A stretch of 64,000 nt of DNA from Molossus alvarezi (Eukaryota > Chordata > Mammalia > Chiroptera > Molossidae), in the NCBI GenBank assembly GCA_037176705.1, contig CM073886.1:88447501-88511500 (forward strand). Direction: 5' to 3'. Positions 12,035-23,200 of the stretch are shown here, piece after piece (within the stretch, counting starts at the first letter, position 1; every line of letters starts with the position of its first letter). The notes below the pieces were generated by a model that worked only from the letters and a program-made list of their open reading frames with translations, searched no databases and was not told the origin of the DNA. The position numbers were made by a program, and so were the translations under genes.

Positions 12035-13000
12035 GCCCTGTGCAAGGAAAAATGTATCTTGATATGGATATCCCACCGCATGAAAAATGGACTGGAAATG
12101 GATCCTAGACATACATTTAAGAGCTGAAATTGTAAAACTTCTAAAAGAAAACATAGGTTTGGAGAATATTTCTTAAATATTACACACAGAAAGCATGAAC
12201 TAATCTGGCCAGTGTGGCTCAATGATTGAGTGTCAACCCGTGTACCAAGAGGTCACCGGTTCGATTCCTGATCAGGGCACACGCCCAGGTTATGGGTCTG
12301 ATCCCCAGTGAAGGGCATGCAGGAGGCTACCAATTGATGTTCTCTCTCATCAATGTTTCTCTCTCTCTCTCCCCCACTTCCTCTCTCTCTAAAATCAATA
12401 AAGAAAAAAAAAATTTTAAATGCAGTCCACCAGCTATACTTAAAAGAAAAAAGCATGAACTATAAAAAAAGAAATCAATACACTGGACTTCATCAAAATT
12501 GAAGTTTTGTTCCTCAAGAAACACTGTTATGAAAATAAAAAGCCACAGAAAATATTTGCAAAATATATATCAAACAAAGGACTTGCATTTAGAATACATT
12601 AGGAATTCTGACAACACAATAATAAAAGGGCAAACAACACAGTTTTTAAACATATCCAAAAGACTTGTACACTTTACCAAAGAAGATACATGGATGGCCA
12701 ATAAAGTCATGTATAGAAGCTCAACATCTTTTGTTAGTAGGGAAATGCAAATTAAAATCAGCATCAGAAGGGACTTAAAGAAATACTTAAATGCTAATGT
12801 TCATAGCAGCATTATTCACAATAACCAAAAGCTGGAAACAACCAAAGTGTTCATCACGGATGAATAAACAAAATATAGTATATAGACACAATGGAATATT
12901 ATTCAGCCTTGAAAAGGAATGGAGTTATGGTACATACTCCAAAATAGATGAACCCTGAAAACCTTCAGAGCAAATGATGGTGAGGAGGCTTGAGAGATAG
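12035..13000 (+). mobile_element. L1 ORF2 3'-end fragment split by a Ves
   Basis: Sequence of an old mammalian L1 ORF2 end: the CTTCTAAAAGAAAACATAGG block, ACTTCATCAAAATTGAAG, TTCATAGCAGCATTATTCAC and ACAATGGAATATTATTCAGCC. The frame is broken by stops and indels. A Ves with its TSD interrupts it at 12190-12462. Confidence 0.8.
12203..12449 (+). repeat. Ves SINE (variant subfamily) with possible 3' transduction
   Basis: The head CTGGCCAGTGTGGCTCAATG and B box GGTTCGATTCC are intact, and the body ends AAAATCAATAAAG-A(n) near 12412. The 13-bp TSD AAAGCATGAACTA lies at 12190-12202 and 12450-12462, so about 35 further non-Ves bases plus a second A-rich tail are inside the insertion. Confidence 0.85.
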
Positions 13001-13299
13001 TCATCATTCTGGTTTTGAAAAACCTTAGTGAAGTATCCCAGGCCCCAAAGGAGTCCATCTCCCTAGTGAGCAGAATGTTTATATCCCACATCTCAGGAAC
13101 TTTCTCCCTGGTACTGTCTGATAAACATGGAATCACTCTTACCCTATGACATCTCTCTTTGTGGCTACCTCACTTTGATTTAAATGTTTTACAAAGCATA
13201 CAGTACACTTAGTTGGCTTTCAGCTTCTAGAGCTAACATCACATTCCCATCCTGCCTTAGAGACTAAAACTTAATCATTTGGTTTAGACAGAGTAATAC

Positions 13300-13670
13300 A
13301 ATTTTTTTTTTATATCACTATTTACAGATTACCTCTCTTAGACGATATAATGTGTTATTATATCGATTTCTTTCTTAGAGGGTCACCTTTTCCGAGAGTT
13401 CGGAAGCCACTTGACTCCAATGAAAGCAACCATAGATTTTAGGCCCATGGAGATGTATTATTTGAATTAAAGAAGCAATTATGAACCATTCTATCATTTT
13501 TTAAATTCGAAAACGAGCTTGCATGTGAAACATGACAAGAACTGTAAATACAATGAAAAGCAAACCAATAAACTATATTCGTTAGTGATTCAACTGATTG
13601 GAAATTTAGCCGGTAGTTGATGATAAACCTCACCCAAGCTTTGAGCATTGACACGCTTGTTAGGGTGCTG
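13300..13670 (-). other. Putative 3' UTR following the terminal exon
   Basis: This single-copy sequence lies directly downstream (minus strand) of the TAA at 13671. It retains several CpGs unlike the surrounding AT-rich DNA and carries a perfect 9-bp stem hairpin (13343-13365). No canonical AATAAA is visible on the minus strand here; an AATATA variant occurs near 13575. A T10 run at 13302-13312 marks a possible end. The status depends entirely on the exon call. Confidence 0.3.
13343..13365. other. Perfect 9-bp inverted repeat, 5-nt loop
   Basis: The sequence CGATATAAT, loop GTGTT, ATTATATCG forms a fully paired stem closed by CG pairs. It lies in the putative 3' UTR of the minus-strand exon, where the RNA would form the same stem-loop. 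The inverted repeat is seen directly; a role in mRNA stability is only inference. Confidence 0.5.
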
Positions 13671-13993
13671 TTACAGCTGTCTGGGTAAAAGGATTTGCTT
13701 AAATATGCCCATGTTGGCACTGCCAGCATAAAAATTAAGGGCAAAGTCACACCGATAGATAATGAGCCCTTTATCAAGGAAACTCTGTTGGACAATCTCA
13801 CTGCTCAGAAAAAATTTTTCAAAAGAAACACCAGCCTTTGTTCCCACCACTGGAGGGGATCCAGAACTGTCAGTGCTTCGGACAGAACCTAGCCCCAAGT
13901 ATTCAGCCAGCTTTGCAGAATAAAGGAACACATTACCATCAGCCTCCCCGATCAAGCTCCTATCACACAGCCTTTTCTCCGTGTCTTGCCAAG
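13671..13993 (-). CDS. Probable terminal coding exon of an unrecognised gene
   Basis: Read on the minus strand, a run of 20 T (14023-14004) is followed by GCACACACAG and then an open frame. The acceptor AG is at 13995-13994 and the exon starts at 13993. The exon opens with two bases completing a split codon (intron phase 1), then 106 codons beginning WQDTEKRLCD and ending ILLPRQL before a TAA at 13673-13671. The frame has no internal stop or frameshift. The segment looks globular and mixed in composition, with an aromatic and hydrophobic stretch (LIIYRCDFALNFYAG) near the C-terminus and no clear transmembrane helix. I do not recognise the family. A 5'-truncated retrocopy is the alternative, but I see no flanking target-site duplication, and the polypyrimidine-AG boundary sits exactly where a splice site should. 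Upstream exons would lie at higher coordinates, and none was recognised in the window. Confidence 0.5.
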
Positions 13994-14023
13994 CTGTGTG
14001 TGCAAAAAAAAAAAAAAAAAAAA

Positions 14024-14334
14024 CACTTTAGAAAAGGTGAGGCTGTATTGTGACAGTACCACTTTTTCTAAAATTGGATAGAATCATTTTAACACTCAAA
14101 ATCCTTGTTGAGTGGCTGTATCACAATGTTAACAAGGATCTCCTTTCTCCAGTTCTGAATAAAATGCACTTTGAAGGAATGACTATTGATAATTTAGGAT
14201 GTTTGGTAGGTTATTAGTTTCTTTACCCATTAAAATATTTGAAAAGCATATCTTATGTTTTCGGGTTTAAGAAGGGAGAGGTGCTTATGATGACTTTTGA
14301 ATTGATTTTGATGTGTAGAGAGGGCATTTACAGA
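14024..14334 (-). other. Putative last intron of the minus-strand gene
   Basis: This is sequence upstream (minus sense) of the T20 acceptor tract. It has a 9-bp inverted repeat ATCCTTGTT/AACAAGGAT at 14101-14139. No other exon is visible. Confidence 0.3.
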
Positions 14335-14480
14335 ATTGTCTTATTTAATGGACCAGCCCTGGGTTGTAGGCAGACCATGTATCATGCTTTCCATTTTACA
14401 GCTGAAGTGACAGAGTCAGGAAGGCTATGTGATTTGGCCCAGGTCCCACAGATGGTAAGCAACAGAGCCACATCTCCACT
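14335..14480 (-). repeat. MIR SINE, antisense
   Basis: It contains CATTTTACAGCTGAAGTGAC and GCCCAGGTCCCACAGATGGT, the reverse MIR core. Confidence 0.65.
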
Positions 14481-14739
14481 TGGGCCTTCTGACCCTAGGA
14501 GCGCAGCACATGCTGCCTCACTGCTCAGTAGTGCCTGCCTGCAGATTAATGTGCTCTTCATTTTGCACCTGCGATGTGCCACTTCTGGGCAACTCTCAGT
14601 CTAACCACTATGTTTATTAACTGACCTATCACCACTGCAAATCAAGGAGGAACTCTGAAAAGGCCCAACAGGATGTGAGCTGATCAACACAGAACTTCAG
14701 ACTTCTGGGATCACCTCATCTCTCTCTTTGGATAATTTT

Positions 14740-14925
14740 GAATTACAGAGTTGGCAAGTGCCTCAGGCATCTAGTTTGACTGTAGCTTTTCAGATAAGGA
14801 AACTGAGTCCCAAAGAACTTAGATAACTGTCTCCATGTAACAAAGTTAGTGAATGCTCCAAGTCACACAGCTAATTAGTGACAGAATCATAACAAGAACC
14901 CAAGTTTTCTAAACCCATTCACAGG
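14740..14925 (-). repeat. MIR SINE, antisense
   Basis: It contains GATAAGGAAACTGAGTCCCA and AAGTCACACAGCTAATTAGT, the reverse MIR core. Confidence 0.75.
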
Positions 14926-15844
14926 ATTCCCTGTCCTAGCCTGTAGCCTCGCTGCTACCATTCCGACTTAGCTAGTGCCTGATAAATACTTGTCAAACAT
15001 AACAGGCATCATTGACCCATTGAAGAAAAGATTTATGACTTTTACATGATTACAGGTCTGTCAACAATACCTTTGTGAAAGATTAATAATCCTGTACATA
15101 ATTTAGGCACCGTGCCACACAAAAAACAGGAGGAACTATGCAGGTTGATGATGCAACCTAAGGCAAAACTGCTTTAAACCTGAAATGTTACAAAATGTTC
15201 TACCATACAATTCCATGGCAAAGGAGTTGGCAATTCCTGCTATTTTTTTTTTTTTTTTTGTCATTGAATTCAAAGAGGAAAAAATAATATGTATTTGTTC
15301 CCCTGCCACTCACCTGACCATGAATTTTGGCACACCAACACCACCTCCTTTCCACAGTCCATGTGGGACCCCAGTAAACCTGTACCCTAATATTCCCCTC
15401 ATTCAGGGAACCTCTCCTCACCAAACTGTGTAATACTGAAAGCCTAGTATTCTTCCTAATGTGAGGTGGCTTTGCTAAGCTTTTTCCATATTCATTCTTT
15501 TGGGGGATGGGGTTCAGAAATGTCTTGGCTTACCAATAGGCTACCTTGCAGAAGGCTACACGACCATTTGTCTTTAGATTCAAAATAATGCCATACAAGT
15601 GAATGCTAGAACCATTAGTTAGAGGAGTCCCGGTGCTTTTTTTCTAGAATGAAGCTTGGACTCTATTGTAGACTGCTCACAAGCAGAAAGTTCACCTTAC
15701 TGGGGGAGGTGTGTCCTCACCTGGTAGGCTCTTGCCCTAGCACTTCCCTCCCTGCAGAAGAGGTTGTTGGGTCAAGCTCATCAACAGAAAAAAACAGGGT
15801 GCAGAAACACAAAAGGAAGCTGAAAAGAGGGAGAATAGTAACAG
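14926..15844. other. Single-copy-looking DNA
   Basis: There is a T19 tract near 15241. A polypyrimidine stretch on the plus strand is not followed by a plausible exon. Nothing else was recognised. Confidence 0.3.
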
Positions 15845-16040
15845 TAGTTAATAGCACTTATTATGATTCAAGCACTGGTCCAAGTGCTTTACACATATGG
15901 ATTCATTTAGTCCCCACAGCCACCTGTGATGTAGGCAGAATATAGTTTCCACCATTTTACACAAAAGAAAACTACAGCACAAAGAAGTTAGGTAGCTGGT
16001 AGAGCTCAGCTTGAACCCAAGCAACTTGGTTCCACACAGC
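15845..16040 (-). repeat. MIR SINE, antisense
   Basis: It contains CCAAGTGCTTTACACATATG, CACCATTTTACACAAAAGAA and GTTAGGTAGCTGGTAGAGC in reverse MIR order. Confidence 0.75.
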
Positions 16041-16049
16041 ATATTCTAA

Positions 16050-16215
16050 ACCAGGGGCCTGCAAACTATGCCCTGCAGGCCCACTCTGGCCCACCACCTA
16101 TGTCTGTAAATAACTCTTGTTGTCTGTGGCTGTTTTCATGCTACCATGGCAGAGCTCATAGTTGCGACAAGGACTGTATGGCCCTCAAAGACTAAAATAC
16201 TATCTGGCTTTAAAA
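16050..16215 (+). mobile_element. MER1/Charlie-like hAT MITE
   Basis: The left end CCAGGGGCCTGCAAACTATG is followed by GGCCCACTCTGGCCCACC, CTGTAAATAA, a GTTTTCATGCTACCATGGCAG-like block and TACTATCTGGC. This is the order of the GGGGTCxGCAAACT class of hAT MITEs. The exact subfamily is not determined. Confidence 0.7.
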
Positions 16216-16374
16216 AAAGAAGAAAGTTGCTGAATCTTTCTCTAAATTATACTGGGGAAGAACAGGGACAGTCTGTCCCACACCTTTAAAAAATACAAAC
16301 ATTGAAATCAGTGTTATAAAGACTAATGATTTACTATCTGGAAGACAGTTTAACATCCATTCAATTCCTTCACA

Positions 16375-16485
16375 ATAATTTTAAAGATGAGGAAACTGAA
16401 GTCTGGGATGACAGAAATTACCCCTATACTATACTGAGTGATAACAGCAGAGCCAGGTCTGGCATCCAAATGCCCAAAATCATAG
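16375..16485 (-). repeat. MIR SINE fragment, antisense
   Basis: It contains TTTTAAAGATGAGGAAACTG and the GCAGAGCCAGGTCTGGCATC block in reverse MIR order. Confidence 0.6.
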
Positions 16486-17808
16486 TTCTGCCGTGTTTGA
16501 AATAACACCTCACTTTTCAATGAGCACCTTAGCAAGATTAGTTGAAATGAGTTGAGAGCAAGGCTGGAACAAAGTATAGGTACCATCCAGAAGGTGGAAA
16601 AGAGAGGTAAAGGTAAGTATAGAGAGGCCTAAAGGGAGAAAATATGGTCTGTGCTGACAAGGGTTCAAGGCCCCCAAGACAAAGTGTACCTACTTCATGG
16701 CTTTGTGGAAGGCCAGGCCTGGCCGGGCCACTCAAGCCTGCTTGGAGTCACTGCCCCTCACTTCTCTTTAAATCGCTGTAGATTGTTGTGCTGGGCACTC
16801 AAGAATAGATTTTATGAACATCATTAACCATGTATTTGTTTAATCCTAACTGGATTGGCCATTCCTTGAGGGAAATTCCAAAGGTCATGAACACATGAGG
16901 TATAGAGTCTACGAAGAGGGCCACCCCCTGGGAAGTCAGAATAAAAATACTGACCTGATTATTTCTTAGTATTTTCATAAGAAATTTCACTAGGGATCTT
17001 TATTTATGATCACCAGTAATTTGCAAAGCCCTCATTTCATCTTAGGGTTTCAAAAAAATACACTGTCAAAACCAACCTTGTCATGACTTGTCATCTAACT
17101 TGTCCATCAGAATACATATTTTCCCAAATGCAACTGAAATCTCAACTCCTGCTACTTCTTTTAGGGCTTTGAAGAATCTCAGTGTTAATCAAATACTAAT
17201 GAGAACCAAAAGAGCTAGACTCTGTTATACAGTTTTCCATCTATACAAATGCAAATGATATTTAGAATCAGTTATTGTTTCTAAACTAGCGAAGTACTCT
17301 GTTGAATCAATCCAAAACTTCACAGTCTAAGTCATATACAAATGCAAATCTATTTGCATCCATCACTATGTAGAAATTTTAGAAATTTTGAAAACTTCAG
17401 ATGACATAATAACATCAATCCAGAGAAATAAAATATTTTGTAAAATTCTCAACCTTCTTGGAATTGTTTGCAGTTAGATCTTAGGCAATTTATTTAATTG
17501 GGATATAAGGGGCAAAACTGCACAATCTGCCCAGTCCTTGCTTTTCCAGGACTTGCAACCCTAGTCCCAACACAATCCCAGTGGGCTATCCATTTCAGCC
17601 ACAGTTCAGTGGGTAATATGTATTGATATAGAGTGATTATAACCTTTTTCTAAGGTCTTACTTCCTGGCCACAGTTGATTGGTCTAGATAAGGACACCTG
17701 ACTCAAGTGTCCCAATGGGTTCCTTCCTCAGGGTTTGGATTTTGTACTGAGGCAGGGTTGCCTCCCTGATGTCAGAATTGTAAGACTTAAACCTCAGAAG
17801 CATGACTT
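16486..17808. other. Single-copy AT-rich DNA containing an octamer cluster
   Basis: No exon was recognised. It holds the POU octamer cluster described separately. Confidence 0.35.
17242..17359. promoter_or_regulatory. Cluster of POU/OCT octamers including a palindrome
   Basis: Exact ATGCAAAT octamers occur at 17249-17256 and 17342-17349, and the reverse ATTTGCAT at 17352-17359. The last two form ATGCAAAT-CT-ATTTGCAT. The first two lie within a 15-bp direct repeat TATACAAATGCAAAT (17242-17256, 17335-17349). ATGCAAAT is the established POU-domain binding octamer. Enhancer function is inference. Confidence 0.3.
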
Positions 17809-17823
17809 ACCATGTTTTCTTTT

Positions 17824-18034
17824 CTTTCTTTTTATTTTTAATTGATTTTTTTGGAAGAGCAGAAGGGAGAGAGAGAAACACGGACGTGAAAGAAAAACAT
17901 CAATCAGCTGCCTCCTGCACACCCCCTACTGGGGATCAAACCTGAAACCTAGGCATGCACCCTGATGGGGAATTGAACCAGGACCTCTCAGTCCATGGGA
18001 CGATGCTCAGTCCACTGAGCCACGCTGGCCAGGC
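17824..18034 (-). repeat. Ves SINE with 15-bp TSD
   Basis: This is an antisense copy ending in the head complement CACGCTGGCCAGGC. The duplication ACCATGTTTTCTTTT lies at 17809-17823 and 18035-18049. Confidence 0.9.
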
Positions 18035-18049
18035 ACCATGTTTTCTTTT

Positions 18050-18944
18050 ATCTTGACAAGAACAGTTATGGAAGCTGGTTTGTGAGGAGAGAAAAGAACA
18101 AAGCAGATGTGTAGAGAGAAAGCACTGAGGAGAAATCACGAGCTCATGATTTTAGTTCTTCCTGAAACCTAGCCACGATTCATCTTTGCATTCCACGGAA
18201 TACCTTCATATCTTTACAACAAAATGTTCTTTTGTTTACACTTATGGGGATAGGGTTTTTGTCCATTGGCACTAAACAGCTTAAGAAATACACAACATAA
18301 AAAATGTGATGGAAAAAGATGAAACACAGTTTTCCTAGGAAAATGTGTATATACTATGAAAGTTCATTTACTCATCAGTAAGTTTCTACAAGTTGCAATC
18401 AAACACAGATTAATTAGGCCAATGTGTTGAACTTAGCAAGTGCCCGATAGTTTGTGGCTATTGTTTTTGTTGTTTTAGTGCATGATAAATAGCAAGGTTT
18501 GGTGAGGGACATACAGATGTTCTAGAGAAAAGAGAAGTAAAACACATGAAATGAAGGCATACTCCACATGTCAAATTACAGCCTGAGCCCCACTCCAACC
18601 ATGTCTGGGGCAAATCTCTACCCTTATCTCAACAAATAGCAGTTATCCAGTCTGTTGTGTGAGCAAAACCCTGGTAATCATTCTCTTTCTTTCCCCTGTA
18701 CTGAGTCCATCATTTCATCATCCCACCGATGCCAGTGGTTTAACCAACAAGAAATCTCTCATATCTACCCTCTTTTTTCAATCCATGGCTGCTACTCCAC
18801 TCATCTTGCAATATTCTGTAGCCAATTAATTAATCCTCTTTCTGAAACCTTTAATTCCTAACTCCAAAGGATGCTTTTTGAAATGTAAATCCCCCTACAC
18901 ACACAGTATGCATATTCTCTTTTAAACATTTATGGTTTCCCATT
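18050..18944. other. Single-copy-looking AT-rich DNA
   Basis: The stretch near 18590-18850 has the feel of a degraded old repeat, but no family could be named. No gene was recognised. Confidence 0.3.
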
Positions 18945-19130
18945 GGTGTAGGGCAATGGTTCTCACCCCTGGTTTTACAATAAAATCACCTGGAAGCATT
19001 AAGAACAAACAAACAAAACTATGCCTGGGTCTCATTTCCAGAAATGTGGATTTAATTGTTCTGGAGTGAAATCCTCTTATCAGTACTTTACAAGTGCTCT
19101 CCAGGTGGTTCTGATGAGCAGCCAGAATGG
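18945..19130 (+). mobile_element. MER5A-like hAT MITE
   Basis: It has GGCAATGGTTCTCACCCCTG at the left, AAAATCACCTGGAAGCATTA, and CTCTCCAGGTGGTTCTGATG near the right end. Confidence 0.7.
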
Positions 19131-19219
19131 AAAGAATTGCCGGAGGTAGATGGGCCAAAACGTTAACATGGGCTGAACACAGTCTTCCCCTGCTTCCGTC
19201 TTCCCTCATCATAGACCAC

Positions 19220-19600
19220 ATCCCCAGCTTCTGTTCTCCAGCCATGCTGGTGTTCTCTCAGTTCCTCAAAGTCACCACACTCCTTCCTGCCTGAACGATG
19301 CTCTGTGTCGGCTCTCCTTGTGACACACTCCCCTTTGTTTCCAGACATGCACTTCGTACTGCCTCCTTCGGGAAGACTTCCCCGAGCTCCCTGAGTAGGT
19401 CAAATGTCCACTGGGCTCACAGAACTCTGCACCCTTCCTTCATAGCACTTGTCACAGGACAGCTTTACATTTATGTGTCACTCATTGAATATGTGTATCT
19501 TCCCCACTAGACTACACACTGTGTGGGAGGGAGGGACCCTGTTTGCTTTGCTCACCGGTGCATCTCCAGTCCCCAGCCAACGTCTGGAAGGGGAGGCCCT
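19220..19600 (+). repeat. L2 LINE 3' end
   Basis: It contains AGCACTTGTCACAGGACAG, ACTAGACTACACACTGTGTG and GGGACCCTGTTTGCTTTGCT, the conserved L2 3' end order. Confidence 0.65.
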
Positions 19601-19827
19601 CCTTATATATGAGGAGGCTACGTGATAAGTAGGATGATATTTACTGAGGGCAGCACTACTGACTGTGCAAATAAAAATTTAGGACCACGATTCTTACTAC
19701 AAAAGAAACAAAAACTTTCAAGGGAACCCAAGTCTTGATTGAAATGGGCAGTACAAAACTTTAAGAGGCATGTGATTGATGATGGAGTGTAGGTCGGAGG
19801 GAGTCAGGTGTGAAAAAGCTCAGGAAA

Positions 19828-20063
19828 GCCCTGGCCAGTTTGGCCCAGTGGTTGGAGTGTCAGCCCATGGACCAAAGAGTGGGTTCAGTTCCAGTCAAGG
19901 GCATGTACATTGGTTGCTGTTCGATTCCCCAGCCCCAGTCGGGGTTGTGCGGGAGGCAACTAATCAATGTGTCTCTCTCTCACTGATGTTTTTCTCTCTC
20001 TCCCTTCCTTCCTGCCACGCTATCTAAAAATCAATGGAAAAATATCCTTGGTTGATTTAAAAA
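19828..20063 (+). repeat. Ves SINE with short TSD
   Basis: It has the head GCCCTGGCCAGTTTGGCCCA and the 3' part AAAATCAATGGAAAAATATCC. The flanking repeat AAAAAGCTCAG is found at 19813 and again just after the tail. Confidence 0.9.
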
Positions 20064-20319
20064 AAAAAGCTCAGCATAGGTGAAGGGTCTAGAGGAGAGA
20101 TTTCTGACCCCAGCAGGTCTGGCCTTTCATGTCACCCCCATAAACCTCCACGCGTGGCCCAAGTGGCACGGCCTGAGAGCAGAAAGAGAACCTTTGCCCA
20201 GTAATCCCCATGGGACTTGGCCGTGTGAGGCAGCAGCCCTGTGAGTCACTGGGGCAGATTGTGGCTTTGTTTGGGTGGCAGGGAGAGGACTCACCCAACT
20301 AAGAGGTATCTAGTTTGGT

Positions 20320-20520
20320 GGTTAGATGTGGAGCTAAACTTTCTAGTTTCAAATCTTCGCTGGGAGCTTGCTATTTACCTACTCTGTGACCCTAGCATAA
20401 GTTACTTCTGTTCTCTATGCTTCTGTTTCCTGACTGCAGCACAGGGATAATGACAGTACTGACCTCACAGCGGTGCATAAGATTGTACAGATATAATCTC
20501 TTTAGCAGGGTGATTACAAA
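20320..20520 (+). repeat. MIR SINE
   Basis: It contains TTACCTACTCTGTGACCCTAG, TTCTGTTTCCTGACTGCAGC and ACCTCACAGCGGTGCATAAG in MIR order. Confidence 0.65.
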
Positions 20521-20529
20521 GATAATGAT

Positions 20530-21230
20530 TCCTAGCTAACACAAGCCTTCTTCAGCCATTCTTTTAATAATGTTATTCCTCTGCTAAGAACTCTGCAAGG
20601 TCCCCATTTTTCATTTTGTGTTGGTAGCCCTGCAGCTGGAGCCCTGGGAGTTGCACACTTTCAAACACCGCGGCATGGCCCCCACTGGGCAAGCCCCCTT
20701 CCACCGAGGAATGAGAACAGCTCCTGGCTTTCGAATGGGACCAATGCGTAGCCCATTTCTGATTTCTGAATTTTAGATCAATCATAATTGTACAGATAAT
20801 GTACCTTCTGACTGCATACACTACACCATCATCACTGTCTGAGAATGTCTGTGAGCTGTGGTGGAATCTCCATGCTCTGTCATAACTCTAAAGGCAAGTC
20901 TGTCATTTTCTGGATAGAGGACGGACAGCGTGCACCAGCAGCCCTTCCAGGGTGGTTGCAGAGACAACCACGAAACAAAGAACATCCTCTTCCCTCTGCG
21001 CCGCATTGACACTGTAATGCGTTCCCAGGGGTGGGAATATGGGGCCATCCTAATTACTCACCTGGCCTGAAACGAAGTGTTCTGGGAACACAGTAACACC
21101 AGAAGGCTCAGAGAATTGGGCACATGGCGCATCTTTGGTAAAAGATCCTTTTTAACAAGAAAGTCCTTTCTGTTACAGCCATGCTGATGTCCTCTGAAAT
21201 TTCCATTTGATGAGTACTTATTGGAAGAGG
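20530..21230. other. Single-copy-looking DNA
   Basis: No exon or confident repeat. The right part may belong to the LTR that follows. Confidence 0.3.
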
Positions 21231-21234
21231 AGTG

Positions 21235-21706
21235 TGATAGTTCATTCCATGTATTAACTGGACTGGGCCATGGGGCCTCTAGACATTTGGTCAAACACTA
21301 TTCTGGCTGTGTCTGTGAGGTGCTTCTGGAATGACATGAACATTTGCATTTGGTAGAACGAGTAAAGCAGATTACCCTCCCAATGTGAGTGGCCCCAAAA
21401 ATCAACCGAGGACCTAAACAGAACAAGAAGTCTGACCCTCCCATCTGACTCTCCTGTCTGACTGCCTTGAGCTGGGACACTGGGTTTTTTTCCCTGCTTT
21501 TGGACTCAAATTGAACATTGTTTGTTCTTTCTGAATCTCAGGCCTACCGGCTTTCAGACTAGAATACACCATGGATCCTCCTGGTTCTCCGGCTCTGGGA
21601 CTCAGATTGGAACCAAACCATCGCTCTCCTGAGTCTCCAGTTTGTCGACTGCAGATCTTGGGATTTGTCAGGCTCCATGATCATGTGAGCCAATTCCTTA
21701 TAATAA

Positions 21707-21750
<44 letters not shown>

Positions 21751-21840
21751 TTTTTTTTTTCATATTCCAGTGGTTTATATATACTCCAGTGGTTCTCTGG
21801 AGACCACTGGCTAATACAGGGGACTCAGGAGATTGATCTG
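21235..21840 (+). mobile_element. MLT2-type (ERVL) solo LTR-like element
   Basis: In order: TTAACTGGACTGGGCCATGG, CAAACACTATTCTGGCTGTG, GAGTAAAGCAGATTACCCTC, GGTTCTCCGGC, CCAATTCCTTATAATAAA (polyadenylation signal), then an expanded (TA)n run and CTCTGGAGACCACTGGCTAA. This is the layout of old ERVL LTRs. No internal retroviral genes flank it. Confidence 0.65.
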
Positions 21841-21844
21841 CCTT

Positions 21845-22935
21845 AGTAAATTCAGGAGGCCAAATGTTATAGACATTTTCCTTGCTAACAAAGATTCAGA
21901 GGATTTCAGAGAAACACTGAACTTGAATGAATGAACAGGACTCACTCACCGTACAGTGCTATAGGGAACAAGAGGAAAATTAACATATGCTGACTGTTCA
22001 CTTTAAGCCAATCACTTTCACAAACATCAATTTAATGAGTTAAAGAAATACTACTGACTGACCTAAGAAATTAGTTTAAGAACAAGTCCCAGGCACTACT
22101 TCTATCATGTTTCTTTCCCAGTAAACATGGAATTTATGAAATTGAAAAAGCCTCCACTATAGTCATAAGTGCTAAGGCCAGAGCCTCCTCTTGCTAAGGG
22201 AAGCTGTAGAAACTTCAAAGGAGAAGGTGTGATTACTTTCCTCATGTTAATGAACCCTAAACAACGATTCTTCCTGACAAAACTGCATCATTGTGATGCA
22301 AAATAGGTGTGTCTTGACATTCTGCCTTCCTGACCCAAAACAGCTAGGATGATGTCTCACACTAGATGTGTGGTCACCACCTGGAGATAGGATAGGTCAC
22401 TGTCACAGGTTTAGGTAGGTTCAGGGACATCTTCATTTCCTCCTAGGCTTTTTCTAAATCACAGGAAGCCTTCCAGACTCAGTACTGCCCCAGATGTAGA
22501 AACTTGAAGGTTTTATTGCACTATGTGAGGAAAGGGTCACGAAGTTTATATTTCTGACATAACTTAACAGAGCAACTAGGAGTCCTGTGGCCTCCTGGTA
22601 AGATCGTCCTGGGACTTTCTTTATCTGCCAGATGGAATGCACAGAAAGTCCAGGAGGAAGAGGACTCCAGCTGAGACCAGCAGGTTGGCAAGAGTCTCAC
22701 TTGAAATCCCAGGAGACCCTGCCATTTTGATAAAGTAAGAACCCCAGCCAGTGACTGACACAGCGATGGAATGAAAAGTAATTTACTGCTAGGGACTTTC
22801 TCTGTCATTTAGTTGTGTCATTGGGTTTCTCTGGGTCTCAGCTGCAAAACTGGGATGGGGTGAGGAGAGTTGGGGGGAGGGGGAGGAGGAGGAGGGTGTG
22901 ACCACAGGATTTCTGAGACAACTTTACCTTTAAAA
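21845..22935. other. Single-copy-looking DNA
   Basis: There is a G-rich stretch at 22855-22905. No exon was recognised. Confidence 0.3.
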
Positions 22936-22947
22936 ATCCATGGGGGA

Positions 22948-23200
22948 GCCCTGGCTGGTTTGGCTCACAGTTAGAGCATCGGCCCCGGCCCCGAGGTCCA
23001 GAGAGACCAGGGTTTGATTCTCCCTAAGGGCGCGTACTTCGGTTGCAGTTTGTCCCCAGCCCTGGTTGGTCGTGCAGGTGGTAACCACTCAATGTGTCCC
23101 TTTCACATCGATGTTTCTCTCTCTCTCTCCCTTCCACTCTGTCTGAACAAAAAAATGGAAAAATGTCCTCAGGTGAGGAGATATATATATATATATATAT
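22948..23200 (+). repeat. Ves SINE with 11-bp TSD and (AT)n tail
   Basis: The duplication ATCCATGGGGG is at 22936-22946 and 23201-23211. The tail has become an (AT)n microsatellite. Confidence 0.93.
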
